This document shows, in pieces, positions 45,122 through 53,430 of a DNA stretch of 64,000 nt; position 1 is the stretch's first letter; the number at the start of each line of letters is the position of its first letter. The translations under genes were made by a program, and so were the position numbers. Source of the DNA: Pseudomonadota bacterium (GTDB lineage: Bacteria; Pseudomonadota; Gammaproteobacteria; Xanthomonadales; Rhodanobacteraceae); assembly GCA_023388255.1 (NCBI GenBank), contig JAEWGO010000008.1, forward strand, positions 158,660-222,659, in the 5' to 3' direction. The notes below the pieces were generated by a model, which did not search any database, had not been told where the DNA came from, and saw nothing but the letters and a program-made list of their open reading frames with translations.

Positions 45122-45230
45122 GCTTTACGGGAATCGAGAATCGAGAATGGAGAATCGGAAGTCGGGAATCGGAAAAGCCCGCAGGCATGAAGGCGTCAGC
45201 TTTTCACCATTCCCGATTCCCTGGCTTCTC
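45122..45230. repeat. GGGAATCG/GAGAATCG repeats between ybaB and recR
   Basis: Several tandem heptamer-like units (GGAATCGAGAATCGAGAATGGAGAATCGG, GGGAATCGG) run from 45127 to about 45175. A reverse-complement block (CATTCCCGATTCCCTGG) ends near 45227. The region can fold back on itself. Confidence 0.7.
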
Positions 45231-45552
45231 AGAACGGCAACTTGAATCCGGCCGGCAGGTTCATGCCGGCGGTGAGGCCACCGAGCTTTTCCTGCGACAG
45301 CGCGGCGATCTTGTTGACCGCATCGTTGACCGCAGCGGCGACGAGATCCTCGGCCATTTCCGGATCGTCGGCGAACAGCTTGCGGTCGATCGTCACCGCG
45401 CGGACCTCGTGACGACCGCTCATGCGCACACTGACCAGACCGCCGCCGGACTGCCCGGTGACCTCGGTCTGCGCGATTTCCTCCTGCGCGCGCTTCATGT
45501 CTTCCTGCATGCGCTGCGCCTGTTGCATCAATCCGGCGAGTGGACCTTTCAT
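45229..45552 (-). CDS. ybaB: Nucleoid-associated protein YbaB/EbfC
   Basis: A 107-residue DNA-binding protein. The family N-terminus is MKGPLAGLMQQAQRMQEDMKR, with the conserved VRMSGRHEVRAVTID and LPAGFKLPF end. The ATG at 45552 is chosen because it matches the family start; the frame upstream is open but atypical. It sits between dnaX and recR as in most gammaproteobacteria. Confidence 0.96.
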   Translation of the reverse strand: MKGPLAGLMQQAQRMQEDMKRAQEEIAQTEVTGQSGGGLVSVRMSGRHEVRAVTIDRKLFADDPEMAEDLVAAAVNDAVNKIAALSQEKLGGLTAGMNLPAGFKLPF

Positions 45553-45598
45553 GGTGACTCCGTGTTTCAAGTTGTTTTGGGAAATACAATGCGATGGT

Positions 45599-47293
45599 TC
45601 AAGGTTCCATCGATCGCACGCTTTCGGGAATCACGCGCGCATCGAAGGTGTCGATCAGGGACTGCACCAGCGGATCGCCGCGCATTGCTTCCTCGGCGGC
45701 CTGGCGGCGCGACTGGTCCGCGCGCACGCGTTGTTCGGCCGGGGTTTCCATGCCGCCGCTGTCGCGCTCGAACTTGACCTTGATCTCGCGCCCGAGTGCT
45801 GCACCCAGTCGCTGTTCTAGCTGCGCGACCATCGGCCCGACCGCAAGATGCTCGTGCGCGGGCTTCATTGCCAGGCGCACGACGCGATCCTCGATCGCGA
45901 TCAGACTCGCATGCAGCGCGAGCTGGCCGACCGGGCCGCGTAGCTCAGCGCGCTCGATCAGGTCGGGCCATGAAGCGCCGGAATGACCAGCCTGCGGCTG
46001 TTGCAAAGCATTGGGGATTGGGGGTTGGGGATTGGGGAAAGCCTGGCGTGTGGTGACAGGTTCTTCGATTTGGCGCGACGTAGTCGGCGGCGGCGAAACC
46101 GGTGCGGGACTGACGGGCACCGCGATCCTCGGCGCGGGCGCAGACCGCTGCGGCATCGCTTCAGCGCTTGGCGCAGCATTTCCACGATGGCCGATTGCCG
46201 GCTGCTGATTCCCGGCTCCGGCAGGCACAAACGCCAACATGCGCAACAATGCCATCTCGAAACCGACGCGCGGCGTCGGCGCCAGCGGCAAGTCGCGACG
46301 ACCGGTCACCGCGATCTGGTACCAGAGCTGCACCTCGGTCGCTGCGATGCGCTCGGCGAGTTCTGGCAGGCCTGCGTCGTCCACGCCTGCGGCGTCTGGA
46401 ATCAGTTGCAGCAGTTGCATGCGGTGCAGCGCACCGGCAAGTTCGTCCAGCACCTGCGCGAAATCCGGCGCGAAGCTGGCGATGCGCTCGATCTCGTCGA
46501 GCAGCGCTGCGCCGTCGCCTGCAACGAGCACGTCGAGCAGCACGCGTACCTTCGCACGCTCGACGGTGCCGAGCATCGCGTGCACGTCCTGCGACTGCAG
46601 CGCGCCGCCGCCGTATGCAATCGCCTGATCAAGCAACGACAGGCCATCGCGCAGCGAACCATCGGCCGCACGTGCGAGCACGTCTATGCCTTCATCGTCG
46701 AAGGTGATGGCTTCCGCGCCGAGGATGTGGCGCATCTGGCCGCCGATCTGCTCCGGCGACAGACGCTTGAGGTTGAACTTGATGCAGCGCGAGAGCACGG
46801 TCACCAGCAGCTTTTGCGGATCGGTCGTCGCGAGCAGGAACTTCACGTGCGGCGGCGGCTCCTCGAGGATCTTCAGCAGCGCGTTGAACGCAGGCTTCGA
46901 CAGCATGTGCACTTCGTCGATCAGGTACACCTTGTAGCGACCGCGCGTCGGTGTGTACTGCGCGTTCTCGATCAGGTCGCGCACGTTGTCGACGCCGGTG
47001 TTGCTGGCCGCGTCGATCTCCAGCAGGTCGACGAAACGCCCCGCGTCGATGTCGACGCAGGCGCTGCATTCGCCGCAGGGATTGGACGTCGGCCCATTCT
47101 CGCAGTTCAGCGACTTGGCGAAGATGCGCGCGATCGTGGTCTTGCCGACGCCACGCGTGCCGGTGAACAGGAACGCGTGGTGCAAGCGCCCGCTGTCGAG
47201 CGCATGCGTGAGTGCGCGCACGACGTGCTCCTGCCCGACCAGTTCGGAAAAGCGGCGCGGGCGCCATTTGCGCGCTAGGGCTTGGTACGACAT
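45599..47293 (-). CDS. dnaX: DNA polymerase III tau/gamma subunit
   Basis: The clamp-loader ATPase, 564 residues. Walker A (FTGTRGVGKTT, K51), the zinc ligands C64, C73, C76 and C79, Walker B (VYLIDEVHML) and the SRC sensor (VLSRCIKFNL) are clear. A proline-rich linker (about 390-450) leads to the tau C-terminal domain ending SVRSMEP. The linker contains FPNPQPPIPN, encoded by four G-runs of an intergenic-type repeat inserted in frame. I see no A-rich slippery heptamer like the E. coli gamma frameshift site. It follows the 4.5S RNA gene and starts at ATG 47293. Confidence 0.96.
   Translation of the reverse strand: MSYQALARKWRPRRFSELVGQEHVVRALTHALDSGRLHHAFLFTGTRGVGKTTIARIFAKSLNCENGPTSNPCGECSACVDIDAGRFVDLLEIDAASNTGVDNVRDLIENAQYTPTRGRYKVYLIDEVHMLSKPAFNALLKILEEPPPHVKFLLATTDPQKLLVTVLSRCIKFNLKRLSPEQIGGQMRHILGAEAITFDDEGIDVLARAADGSLRDGLSLLDQAIAYGGGALQSQDVHAMLGTVERAKVRVLLDVLVAGDGAALLDEIERIASFAPDFAQVLDELAGALHRMQLLQLIPDAAGVDDAGLPELAERIAATEVQLWYQIAVTGRRDLPLAPTPRVGFEMALLRMLAFVPAGAGNQQPAIGHRGNAAPSAEAMPQRSAPAPRIAVPVSPAPVSPPPTTSRQIEEPVTTRQAFPNPQPPIPNALQQPQAGHSGASWPDLIERAELRGPVGQLALHASLIAIEDRVVRLAMKPAHEHLAVGPMVAQLEQRLGAALGREIKVKFERDSGGMETPAEQRVRADQSRRQAAEEAMRGDPLVQSLIDTFDARVIPESVRSMEP
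46010..46037 (+). repeat. G-run repeat inside dnaX (possible G-quadruplex)
   Basis: TTGGGGATTGGGGGTTGGGG followed by ATTGGGG: four runs of at least four G with 2-3 base loops on the plus strand, which is the template strand of dnaX. It matches the repeat family flanking recR and encodes part of the DnaX linker. Confidence 0.8.
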
Positions 47294-47409
47294 CGGAAGT
47301 CCCGCGGAAGGATGCTCGATTGTAGCAAGCACGATGTCAGCAGATCGCGAACGTCTCGTGGCGCGAGGCTCGATCGCCGGCTCGGCAAGGAGTTGCGGCA
47401 TCCATGAAG

Positions 47410-47522
47410 GGTGGCAGCTCCGCCAGCCGCATCCCGGCACCCGAATCATTCACTACCGTTGCTTCCTTCCGGACCTGGCGGGGTTTGCGAACTATCGTCG
47501 CGGGAGAACCGACGGAGCCGCC
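47410..47522 (-). ncRNA. ffs: Signal recognition particle 4.5S RNA
   Basis: On the minus strand the RNA holds the universal SRP domain IV core: GGTCCGGAAGGAAGCA and, opposite it, GGTGCCGGGATG. The ends pair (GGCGGCTCCG with CGGAGCTGCC). The size is ~113 nt, like E. coli 4.5S RNA. It lies between tRNA-Ser(GGA) and dnaX on the same strand. The exact 3' end is approximate. Confidence 0.96.
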
Positions 47523-47563
47523 ATGAAGCGGCATTGCGCGTTGCGCGCAGTTGACTCTGAAAC

Positions 47564-47655
47564 TGGCGGAGAGAGAGGGATTCGAACCCTCGAAACGGTT
47601 TAACCCGTTTACACACTTTCCAGGCGTGCTCCTTCAACCACTCGGACACCTCTCC
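47564..47655 (-). tRNA. tRNA-Ser (anticodon GGA)
   Basis: A 92-base tRNA with a long variable arm. The acceptor is GGAGAGG with its 3' partner and GCCA end. The anticodon loop CTGGAAA gives anticodon GGA, reading UCC/UCU. The 4.5S RNA gene follows 41 bases downstream, so both may share a transcript. Confidence 0.97.
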
Positions 47656-47704
47656 GCATCCACAGCGCGCTGAACATCCATTCGCGCGGCTTCGCGGGCC
47701 GCGC

Positions 47705-47733
47705 AGGATACTCGCGCGACAGGTCACGCACAA
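47705..47733 (-). promoter_or_regulatory. Likely promoter of tRNA-Ser(GGA)-ffs
   Basis: On the minus strand TTGTGC, a 17-base spacer and TATCCT, 49 bases upstream of the tRNA 5' end. Confidence 0.6.
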
Positions 47734-47760
47734 GCGGAGCGATGCCCGCGCGGCGCGGCC

Positions 47761-48219
47761 TCACGTCTGCTCGCCTTCCGCCATCGGCGTGTTGTCCGGA
47801 TGCAGCCAGCCCGATTCGCCGTCGGCGTAGTGCTCGTTCTTCCAGATCGGCACGCGGCATTTGATCTCGTCGATGATCCAGCGACAGGCCTCGAATGCCT
47901 CGCCGCGGTGGTCCGCGCTGACGCCGACCCAGACCGCGAGATCGCCGATCGCCAGCGAACCGACGCGGTGGATGCCGCGCGCCGCGCGTATGTCGAAGCG
48001 CGCAAGCGCGTCGATCAGGATCGCCTCGCCTTCGCTCTCGGCCAGCGGCGCATAGGCTTGGTAGTCGAGGCGCTGCACCGCGCGGCCGTCGTTGTGGTCG
48101 CGCACCCAGCCTTCGAAACAGACGCAGGCGCCAGCGGCCGCGTGGTCGAGTGCGCGGCTTTCGCTACTGGCGTCAATTGCGGCATCGGCAAGCTGGAAGT
48201 GTTTCATCGCCCGTTTCAT
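47761..48219 (-). CDS. moaE: Molybdopterin synthase catalytic subunit
   Basis: The large subunit of molybdopterin synthase, which inserts two sulfurs from MoaD-thiocarboxylate into cyclic pyranopterin phosphate. Recognisable are CFEGWVRDHNDGRAVQRLDYQ, HRVGSLAIGDLAVWVGVSADHR, the AFEACRWIIDEIKCRVPIWK stretch with the active-site lysines, and the aromatic end. The protein is 152 residues from ATG 48219, or 148 from ATG 48207 (MKHFQLADA). It is downstream of moaD, separated by four bases. Confidence 0.95.
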   Translation of the reverse strand: MKRAMKHFQLADAAIDASSESRALDHAAAGACVCFEGWVRDHNDGRAVQRLDYQAYAPLAESEGEAILIDALARFDIRAARGIHRVGSLAIGDLAVWVGVSADHRGEAFEACRWIIDEIKCRVPIWKNEHYADGESGWLHPDNTPMAEGEQT

Positions 48220-48223
48220 CCGC

Positions 48224-48463
48224 TCATCCACCCGACACAGGCGGCAGGAACACGATTTCGTCGTGCTCAGCCAACCTGTGATCCCAGCCAACGAAGGCAC
48301 CATTCACGGCAACGCGCAGACGCTCGGGTGCAAACGCGAACTCATGAGCGACGGCAACCTCGGCATACAGCTCGCGCGGCGTGCGCGCGGCACTGTCGCG
48401 GCTTTCCGAGGCTCGACCGGCGCGATCGGCGAGACTGGCGAAATACAGCAAGGTGTAGGTCAT
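48224..48463 (-). CDS. moaD: Molybdopterin synthase sulfur carrier subunit
   Basis: A 79-residue ubiquitin-like protein ending in the required Gly-Gly (PPVSGG), whose C-terminus is activated by MoeB and then carries sulfur. The start MTYTLLYFASLADRAGR and the middle RVAVNGAFVGWDHRLAEHDEIVFLPP match MoaD. Its ATG overlaps the moaC stop by four bases. Confidence 0.95.
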   Translation of the reverse strand: MTYTLLYFASLADRAGRASESRDSAARTPRELYAEVAVAHEFAFAPERLRVAVNGAFVGWDHRLAEHDEIVFLPPVSGG

Positions 48464-48963
48464 GCGACCACCCTGCCCTTGCGCACGCGCCGCTTGCCGC
48501 CGCTTTTCTCCACCAGGTGCAATTCGTCGATGACGATTTCGTGCGACAGCGCCTTGCACATGTCGTACACGGTCAGCGCGGCAACACTGGCGCCGGTCAA
48601 CGCTTCCATTTCGACACCGGTCTTGTGTGTGATCGCGACCGTGCAACGGATCGCCAGCTCGGTGTCAGAGGCGAAATCGATCTCGATGCGGCAATTCTCG
48701 ATCGGCAACGGATGGCAGAACGGAATCAGCTCGTGCGTGCGCTTCACCGCCATCGTGCCGGCGATGATCGCGGTATCGACGACCGGACCTTTCGCCGCGC
48801 GCAGCTCCTGCGCGCGCAGCACCTTCGCGATCTCGGCCGGGAAGCGCACGCGCACCTCGGCGACCGCCTCGCGACGGGTTGCCATCTTGGCGCCGACGTC
48901 GACCATGCGCGGGCGGCCATCGGGCGATACATGGCTCAACCGGCCGGATTTCGTCTTCACCAT
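48460..48963 (-). CDS. moaC: Cyclic pyranopterin monophosphate synthase
   Basis: Together with MoaA it converts GTP to cPMP, the first molybdopterin step. The 167-residue protein has the family motifs RPRMVDVGAKMATRREA, KRTHELIPFCHPLPIENC, GVEMEALTGASVAALTVYDMCKA and the final KSGGKR. The start at 48963 follows moaA by 27 bases. Confidence 0.97.
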   Translation of the reverse strand: MVKTKSGRLSHVSPDGRPRMVDVGAKMATRREAVAEVRVRFPAEIAKVLRAQELRAAKGPVVDTAIIAGTMAVKRTHELIPFCHPLPIENCRIEIDFASDTELAIRCTVAITHKTGVEMEALTGASVAALTVYDMCKALSHEIVIDELHLVEKSGGKRRVRKGRVVA

Positions 48964-48990
48964 GGGTTTCCACCTGCCGCGACGGAGCGC

Positions 48991-50034
48991 TCATCCACCG
49001 ATCGCATACATTTCCACATGCTCGCGCGCGGAGAACGTTGCCTCGCTGCGCAGTTCACTATAGCGATCATCGCGCGCATTCCACACCGCCCGGATCAGGC
49101 CTGCGAGCTCGGCATCGCTTGCGCCGCCGCGCAAAGCGCCGCGCAGGTCGTGGCCGGAGTTCGCGAACAGACACGTATAAAGCTTACCGTCGGCGGACAG
49201 GCGTGCGCGCGTGCAATCACCGCAGAACGGTTCGGTCACCGAGCTGATGAAACCGACCTCGCCACCGCCATCGGCGAACGCATGGCGTCGTGCGACTTCG
49301 CTACCGTAGTTCGGTTCCAGATCGACCAGCGGCCAGCGTTCGGCGATATGTGCACGCAGTTCCGCGCTCGGCACGACCAGATCGCGCTTCCAGTCATTGC
49401 AGGTGCCCACGTCCATGTATTCGATGAAGCGCACGACGTGGCCGCTGCCGCGGAAATGTTCGAGCAGATCGAGCACGTGACCGTCATTGGTTCCGCGCAT
49501 GACGACGCAGTTGATCTTCAACGACCCGAAACCGGCGCGTTCGGCCGCGGCGATCGCGGCGAGCACGCCCTCGATGTCGCCCCGACCGCCGGACATCGCG
49601 CGGAACGTGTCCGGATCGAGCGTGTCCACGCTCAAGGTGAGCCGCTTCAAACCGGCGGCGCGCAATGCTTGGGCATTCGCCGCGAGCAGGCTGCCGTTGG
49701 TCGTCAGCGCGATGTCGTCGATGCCAGGGATCGCCGCCAGTTTGCGCACGAGTTCGGGCAGGTCGCGGCGCAGCAGTGGTTCCCCGCCGGTCAGGCGCAG
49801 CTTGTGCACGCCGAGGCCGGCGAACACGGTCGCGAGGCGCTCGATTTCCTCGAAGCGCAGCCGCTCGGCCTTGCTCAGGAACTCATGGTCGCGCGGGTAC
49901 TGGTCTTCCGGCATGCAATACGGGCAGCGGAAATTGCAACGGTCGACGACCGAGATGCGCAGGTCCGACAGCATGCGACCGCGCAGGTCGCGCGAGGCGG
50001 GCGACACCACCGCGAGGGGAATCGCGACAGTCAC
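48991..50034 (-). CDS. moaA: GTP 3',8-cyclase (radical SAM)
   Basis: A radical SAM enzyme that rearranges GTP in molybdopterin synthesis. The N-terminal cluster cysteines are C33, C37 and C40 (CNFRCPYC). LRLTGGEPLLR is the SAM GGE motif. The second cluster is in EPFCGDCTRARLSADGKLYTC, and the protein ends in the functionally important Gly-Gly (YAIGG). It has 347 residues. It begins one base after the stop of the upstream metallo-hydrolase gene, indicating one transcription unit. Confidence 0.97.
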   Translation of the reverse strand: MTVAIPLAVVSPASRDLRGRMLSDLRISVVDRCNFRCPYCMPEDQYPRDHEFLSKAERLRFEEIERLATVFAGLGVHKLRLTGGEPLLRRDLPELVRKLAAIPGIDDIALTTNGSLLAANAQALRAAGLKRLTLSVDTLDPDTFRAMSGGRGDIEGVLAAIAAAERAGFGSLKINCVVMRGTNDGHVLDLLEHFRGSGHVVRFIEYMDVGTCNDWKRDLVVPSAELRAHIAERWPLVDLEPNYGSEVARRHAFADGGGEVGFISSVTEPFCGDCTRARLSADGKLYTCLFANSGHDLRGALRGGASDAELAGLIRAVWNARDDRYSELRSEATFSAREHVEMYAIGG

Positions 50035-50035
50035 C

Positions 50036-50791
50036 TCAGGCCACCTCGACCGACGCGCCCAGCATGCGCGAGGCGGGCGCCAGAGCCATCACGTCGCCAC
50101 GGCGCGCTACGCGATAGCCACGATCCTCCATCACACGTGCATCGGTCTCGCTGGCGTAGTGGTACAGCATCAGGCGGTCGCGCAATTCGGCCGGATATTC
50201 GCGCGCAAGGTCATCGAGGCCGGTATGCGATGGATTGCCATGCAACGCACAGTCGTGCGCGACCACTTCGCCATGCGCAGCGTGGACGGCGAGCATCTCC
50301 GGCACCGGTCGCGTATCGCCGGTCCAGACCATGCTGCCGTGCAACGCGAGCCCGAACGAGGTGTTCGGCGCGTGATGCCGCGTCGCAAACACGTCGAACC
50401 ACAATCCATCGCACCAGAATCCGCGCGAGACCGGGATCAGGCGGAACGCATCCCAGAAATTCGCGCCGCCCTCGGCCAGCACTTCCGGATAGTCGGCGAC
50501 GCGCGACTGCAGCAGCGGTACCAGCGCTGCATGCGCGTAGATGCGAATCGCGCCACGCCAATGCGAGTCGAAATAGATCTTGTAGAACAGGCGTTCGAGG
50601 CCACCGACATGATCCATGTGCGTATGCGTGATGTAGATCGCCGGCGGCGGCCCGCCATACTGCTCAAGATAGGCCGACAGCGCTTCCGTGCCGCAATCGA
50701 TCATCAGCAATGGTTCGCCGTCGCGTTCGATCGCGGCGCAGGCCGAACCGAGTTCGGGCGCCTGCGCGCTGCCGACGCCGAGAAACCGCAT
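50036..50791 (-). CDS. Metallo-beta-lactamase-fold hydrolase upstream of moaA
   Basis: A 251-residue MBL-fold enzyme. The metal motif is THTHMDHVGGLERL, with later ligands in WTGDTRPVPEML (Asp), HDCALHG and YHYAS (His). The fold suggests a ribonuclease Z-like or phosphodiesterase-type hydrolase, but the substrate is unknown. It starts at ATG 50791, or at GTG 50803 where GTGA would overlap the Kdo kinase stop. It ends one base before moaA. Its position between kdkA and moaA suggests co-expression, not a proven role in cofactor synthesis. Confidence 0.85.
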   Translation of the reverse strand: MRFLGVGSAQAPELGSACAAIERDGEPLLMIDCGTEALSAYLEQYGGPPPAIYITHTHMDHVGGLERLFYKIYFDSHWRGAIRIYAHAALVPLLQSRVADYPEVLAEGGANFWDAFRLIPVSRGFWCDGLWFDVFATRHHAPNTSFGLALHGSMVWTGDTRPVPEMLAVHAAHGEVVAHDCALHGNPSHTGLDDLAREYPAELRDRLMLYHYASETDARVMEDRGYRVARRGDVMALAPASRMLGASVEVA

Positions 50792-50799
50792 CACGAGAG

Positions 50800-51561
50800 T
50801 CACGACACCACTCCGCCTGCGGTCGCTACGACCGACGCACGCGACAACGCTTCGTGATAGGCCGCCAGCAGCGGATGCCAGAAGCGCGCATCGAATCCCT
50901 CGATGCGATGCGCGCCGAGCTTGCCGAACGAGCGACGCAGCCGCGCCAGATTCGCCTCCTGCCATGCCAGCCGCGGTTTGCGCAGGCGGCCGCGGTCGAA
51001 GTCGATCAGCCATACCGAACCAGTGGCATCGACGAGAATGTTGTGCGCATTCAAGTCCGCGTGCCAGACGCTTGCACTGTGAAAGCGCGCGATCGTGCGG
51101 CCGACCTCTTGTGCGACCTTGGTGTCCAGCGCATCGCCGGCAAGCTGCTCGGCCAGCGTCCGAGCCGACTCGATGCGCCGCGTCAGCATGTCCGCGCGAT
51201 AGCGCAAGCCGTCGCGCACGTAGCGCGCCGCGACCGGACGCGGCGCCGGCAGGCCAAGCTCGGCGATATGCGTGAGCAGGTGAAACTCGCGGAATGCGCG
51301 GGTGCGCGAAGCGCCGCTCCACAGATAGCGATCGGCACTCATGCGTGCGATGAGGCCCCCACGATGATAGTGGCGCAGCACGCAGGTGCCCGCTGGCGTC
51401 TCGACAAACAAGACGCCGCCGCGGCCGCCGGCTTGCGCCTGCGCGCCAGCGTGCGCGGACCAGTGCTCGCGGTCGAACCACGCCTCGTCCGGCGCGCGCA
51501 CGAGCGCGTGATCGAACACGATCGCGCCGGTTGCCGTCGATTGAACTTGCGTCTCGATCAT
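50800..51561 (-). CDS. kdkA: Kdo (3-deoxy-D-manno-octulosonate) kinase
   Basis: A small-kinase-fold protein of 253 residues that phosphorylates the 4-hydroxyl of Kdo in Kdo-lipid A, as in Haemophilus and Xanthomonas. Visible are CVLRHYHRGGLIARM, the YLW...RAFREFHLL segment, the catalytic loop FHSASVWHADLNAHNILVD and the metal motif WLIDFDRGRLR. It is divergent from a heptosyltransferase-type gene, supporting a lipopolysaccharide core role. ATG 51561 was chosen. Confidence 0.9.
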   Translation of the reverse strand: MIETQVQSTATGAIVFDHALVRAPDEAWFDREHWSAHAGAQAQAGGRGGVLFVETPAGTCVLRHYHRGGLIARMSADRYLWSGASRTRAFREFHLLTHIAELGLPAPRPVAARYVRDGLRYRADMLTRRIESARTLAEQLAGDALDTKVAQEVGRTIARFHSASVWHADLNAHNILVDATGSVWLIDFDRGRLRKPRLAWQEANLARLRRSFGKLGAHRIEGFDARFWHPLLAAYHEALSRASVVATAGGVVS

Positions 51562-51636
51562 GCGTCTGCCAACTTGAGGTTTCCACGCGGCGCCCAAACG
51601 TCCGCCCTATCCCAAGCAGATGGTAGCAAGCGTCGC

Positions 51637-52734
51637 ATGGATCAAGCCGCAACGCCCGGCACGGAACCGGGCTCCCTTTGCCTGCTGCGCACATCGGCGA
51701 TCGGCGACGTCACCCACGTCGTGCCGCTGGTGCGCACCGTACAGCAGCAATGGCCGCGGACGCGGCTGACCTGGCTGGTCGGCAAGCTCGAACACAAGCT
51801 GGTCGGCGACCTTCCCGGGGTCGAGTTCATCGTGTTCGACAAGCATGCCGGCCGCAGCGGCTACCGCGCCGTGCGCGAACAACTGGCCGGGCGGCGTTTC
51901 GACGCATTGCTGCACATGCAGGTCGCATTGCGCTCGAACCTGCTCAGCCTCAGCGTGAAGGCGCCGCTGCGCATCGGCTACGACCGCGCTCGCTCGAAAG
52001 ACCTGCACGGGTTCTTCGTCAATTGCCGCATCCCGGCGCGCGATGGCGACCACGTGCTCGATGCGATGGCGAGCTTCCTCGAGCCGCTCGGCCTGAAACA
52101 GACCGATGTGCGCTGGGACATCCCCATTCCGGACGACGCGCATGCGTTCGCGGAGAAATTCCTGCCCGGCAACACGCCGACCTTGCTGGTCAGTCCCGTG
52201 TCCAGCCATCGCTTGCGAAACTGGCGGCCGGAACGCTACGCCGCGGCGATGGACCATGCCGCACTCGCGCTCGGCTGGCGTGTCGTGCTTTGCGGCGGAC
52301 CGAGCGCGTTCGAGCGTGAATTCGGCGATGCGATTCTCACGCACACGAAGATGCGCCCGCTCGACCTGATCGGCAAGGACACGCTGAAGCAACTGCTGGC
52401 CTTGCTGCAACGCGCGACCTTGGTGCTGTGCCCGGATTCGGGTCCGATGCACATGGCCAATGCGGTCGGCACGCCGGTGCTCGGCCTGCACGCGGCCAGC
52501 AACCCGGCCCGCTCCGGCCCGTATTCCGATCGCCGGTGGTGCGTCGACCGTTATGACGCAGCCGCGCGCAAGTTCCGCAAGAAGCCCGCCGCCGCGCTCG
52601 CCTGGGGCACCAAGCTCGAACACCGCGGTGTAATGGACTTGATCGAGGTCGACGACGTGATCGAGCGGCTCGATACGTTCGCCGCGCAGCACGGGCGCCT
52701 CGGCGCAATCGCGCGGACGATCGCTCAGCGATAG
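51637..52734 (+). CDS. Family 9 glycosyltransferase (heptosyltransferase)
   Basis: A 365-residue GT-B enzyme, probably adding heptose to the lipopolysaccharide inner core. The start SLCLLRTSAIGDVTHVVPLV, the middle HMQVALRSNLLSLSVKAPLRIGYD and the acceptor/donor motif LCPDSGPMHMANAVGTPVLGLH are typical of WaaC/WaaF/WaaQ-like enzymes. Which heptosyltransferase it is cannot be decided from the sequence alone. It is divergent from kdkA (75 bases) and its 3' end overlaps the convergent DUF6165 gene by ten bases. Confidence 0.9.
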   Translation: MDQAATPGTEPGSLCLLRTSAIGDVTHVVPLVRTVQQQWPRTRLTWLVGKLEHKLVGDLPGVEFIVFDKHAGRSGYRAVREQLAGRRFDALLHMQVALRSNLLSLSVKAPLRIGYDRARSKDLHGFFVNCRIPARDGDHVLDAMASFLEPLGLKQTDVRWDIPIPDDAHAFAEKFLPGNTPTLLVSPVSSHRLRNWRPERYAAAMDHAALALGWRVVLCGGPSAFEREFGDAILTHTKMRPLDLIGKDTLKQLLALLQRATLVLCPDSGPMHMANAVGTPVLGLHAASNPARSGPYSDRRWCVDRYDAAARKFRKKPAAALAWGTKLEHRGVMDLIEVDDVIERLDTFAAQHGRLGAIARTIAQR

Positions 52735-53117
52735 TTCTGGTACGACTTCTCTTCGACCAGCGTCGAGCCAAGTTTTTCGTTGATGGCGCGCTTCACCGCC
52801 GCGCGCTCGTCGTTGCGGATGTAGACCGAGCGCGCCAGTTCGATGAACTCGACATCGAACGCCTTCGCCTTCTCCTTCATGCGGATGCGGTCCTCGATGT
52901 CCCACAACGCCTCGTTGACTGCGCGCAACTGTCCGCGTTCAGCAGCGATGTCGCCGTGCGACGCGGCGTGCGCGGCCCAGGTCGCGTTCAGCAGATCCAG
53001 CTCGGCACGCACATTGGCGAGCTTGGCGGCATCGGCGATGCGCTCGGACTTGATCTCGAGAATGGTGACCTTGTCGATCAGTTCGCCATAGGAAACCGGG
53101 GCGGAAATCGTGCTCAT
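52725..53117 (-). CDS. DUF6165 family protein
   Basis: A 130-residue, highly helical, acidic-basic protein with no membrane segment: ISAPVSYGELIDKVTILEIK, LNATWAAHAASHGDI and LWDIEDRIRMKEKAKAFDVEF. I recognise this as the small DUF6165 type seen near LPS-modification genes, but it has no known function. Its stop codon lies inside the last codons of the convergent glycosyltransferase. The ATG at 53117 has GGA about ten bases upstream. Confidence 0.75.
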   Translation of the reverse strand: MSTISAPVSYGELIDKVTILEIKSERIADAAKLANVRAELDLLNATWAAHAASHGDIAAERGQLRAVNEALWDIEDRIRMKEKAKAFDVEFIELARSVYIRNDERAAVKRAINEKLGSTLVEEKSYQNYR

Positions 53118-53171
53118 GGAGGTTCTGGCAATCGGCTGCGGCAGTCCAGTGTAGCCGCTGCGGCGGATGGG

Positions 53172-53200
53172 TTGTTTCGCGCGCGCCGGCCCCGTATCAT
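53172..53200 (+). promoter_or_regulatory. Promoter of tRNA-Ser(CGA)
   Basis: TTGTTT (53172-53177), a 17-base spacer and TATCAT (53195-53200), then a GC-rich discriminator (GCGCGACCCC). It lies 42 bases before the tRNA. Confidence 0.72.
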
Positions 53201-53242
53201 GCGCGACCCCGGCGAGGCGCCACCTTGCGCCGGTGCAGTTCA

Positions 53243-53333
<91 letters not shown>

Positions 53334-53337
53334 TCGT

Positions 53338-53367
53338 GAAAAAGCCCCTGCTTGCAGGGGCTTTTTC
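53338..53367 (+). terminator. Intrinsic terminator after tRNA-Ser(CGA)
   Basis: GAAAAAGCCCCTG-CTTG-CAGGGGCTTTTTC: a perfect 13-bp stem with a T-run, five bases after the CCA end. Confidence 0.92.
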
Positions 53368-53430
53368 ATTCCAGAGTCCGCTCCGCTTTACCCGCGTTTC
53401 CGGCACGAGGCAATGCGCGGAAGGTGCAGG

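Noticed and set aside
45599..47293. Programmed frameshift in dnaX producing a gamma subunit, as in E. coli
   Set aside because: No A-rich slippery heptamer with a following hairpin was seen in the gene.
47800..50631. Open frame of ~940 codons on the plus strand across the moa genes
   Set aside because: It runs antisense to five recognisable genes (moaE, D, C, A and the hydrolase) and has no domain signal.
48991..51637. Molybdenum-cofactor riboswitch upstream of the moa genes
   Set aside because: moaA follows the hydrolase gene by one base and the operon leader lies before kdkA in a 75-bp divergent gap, too short for such an element.
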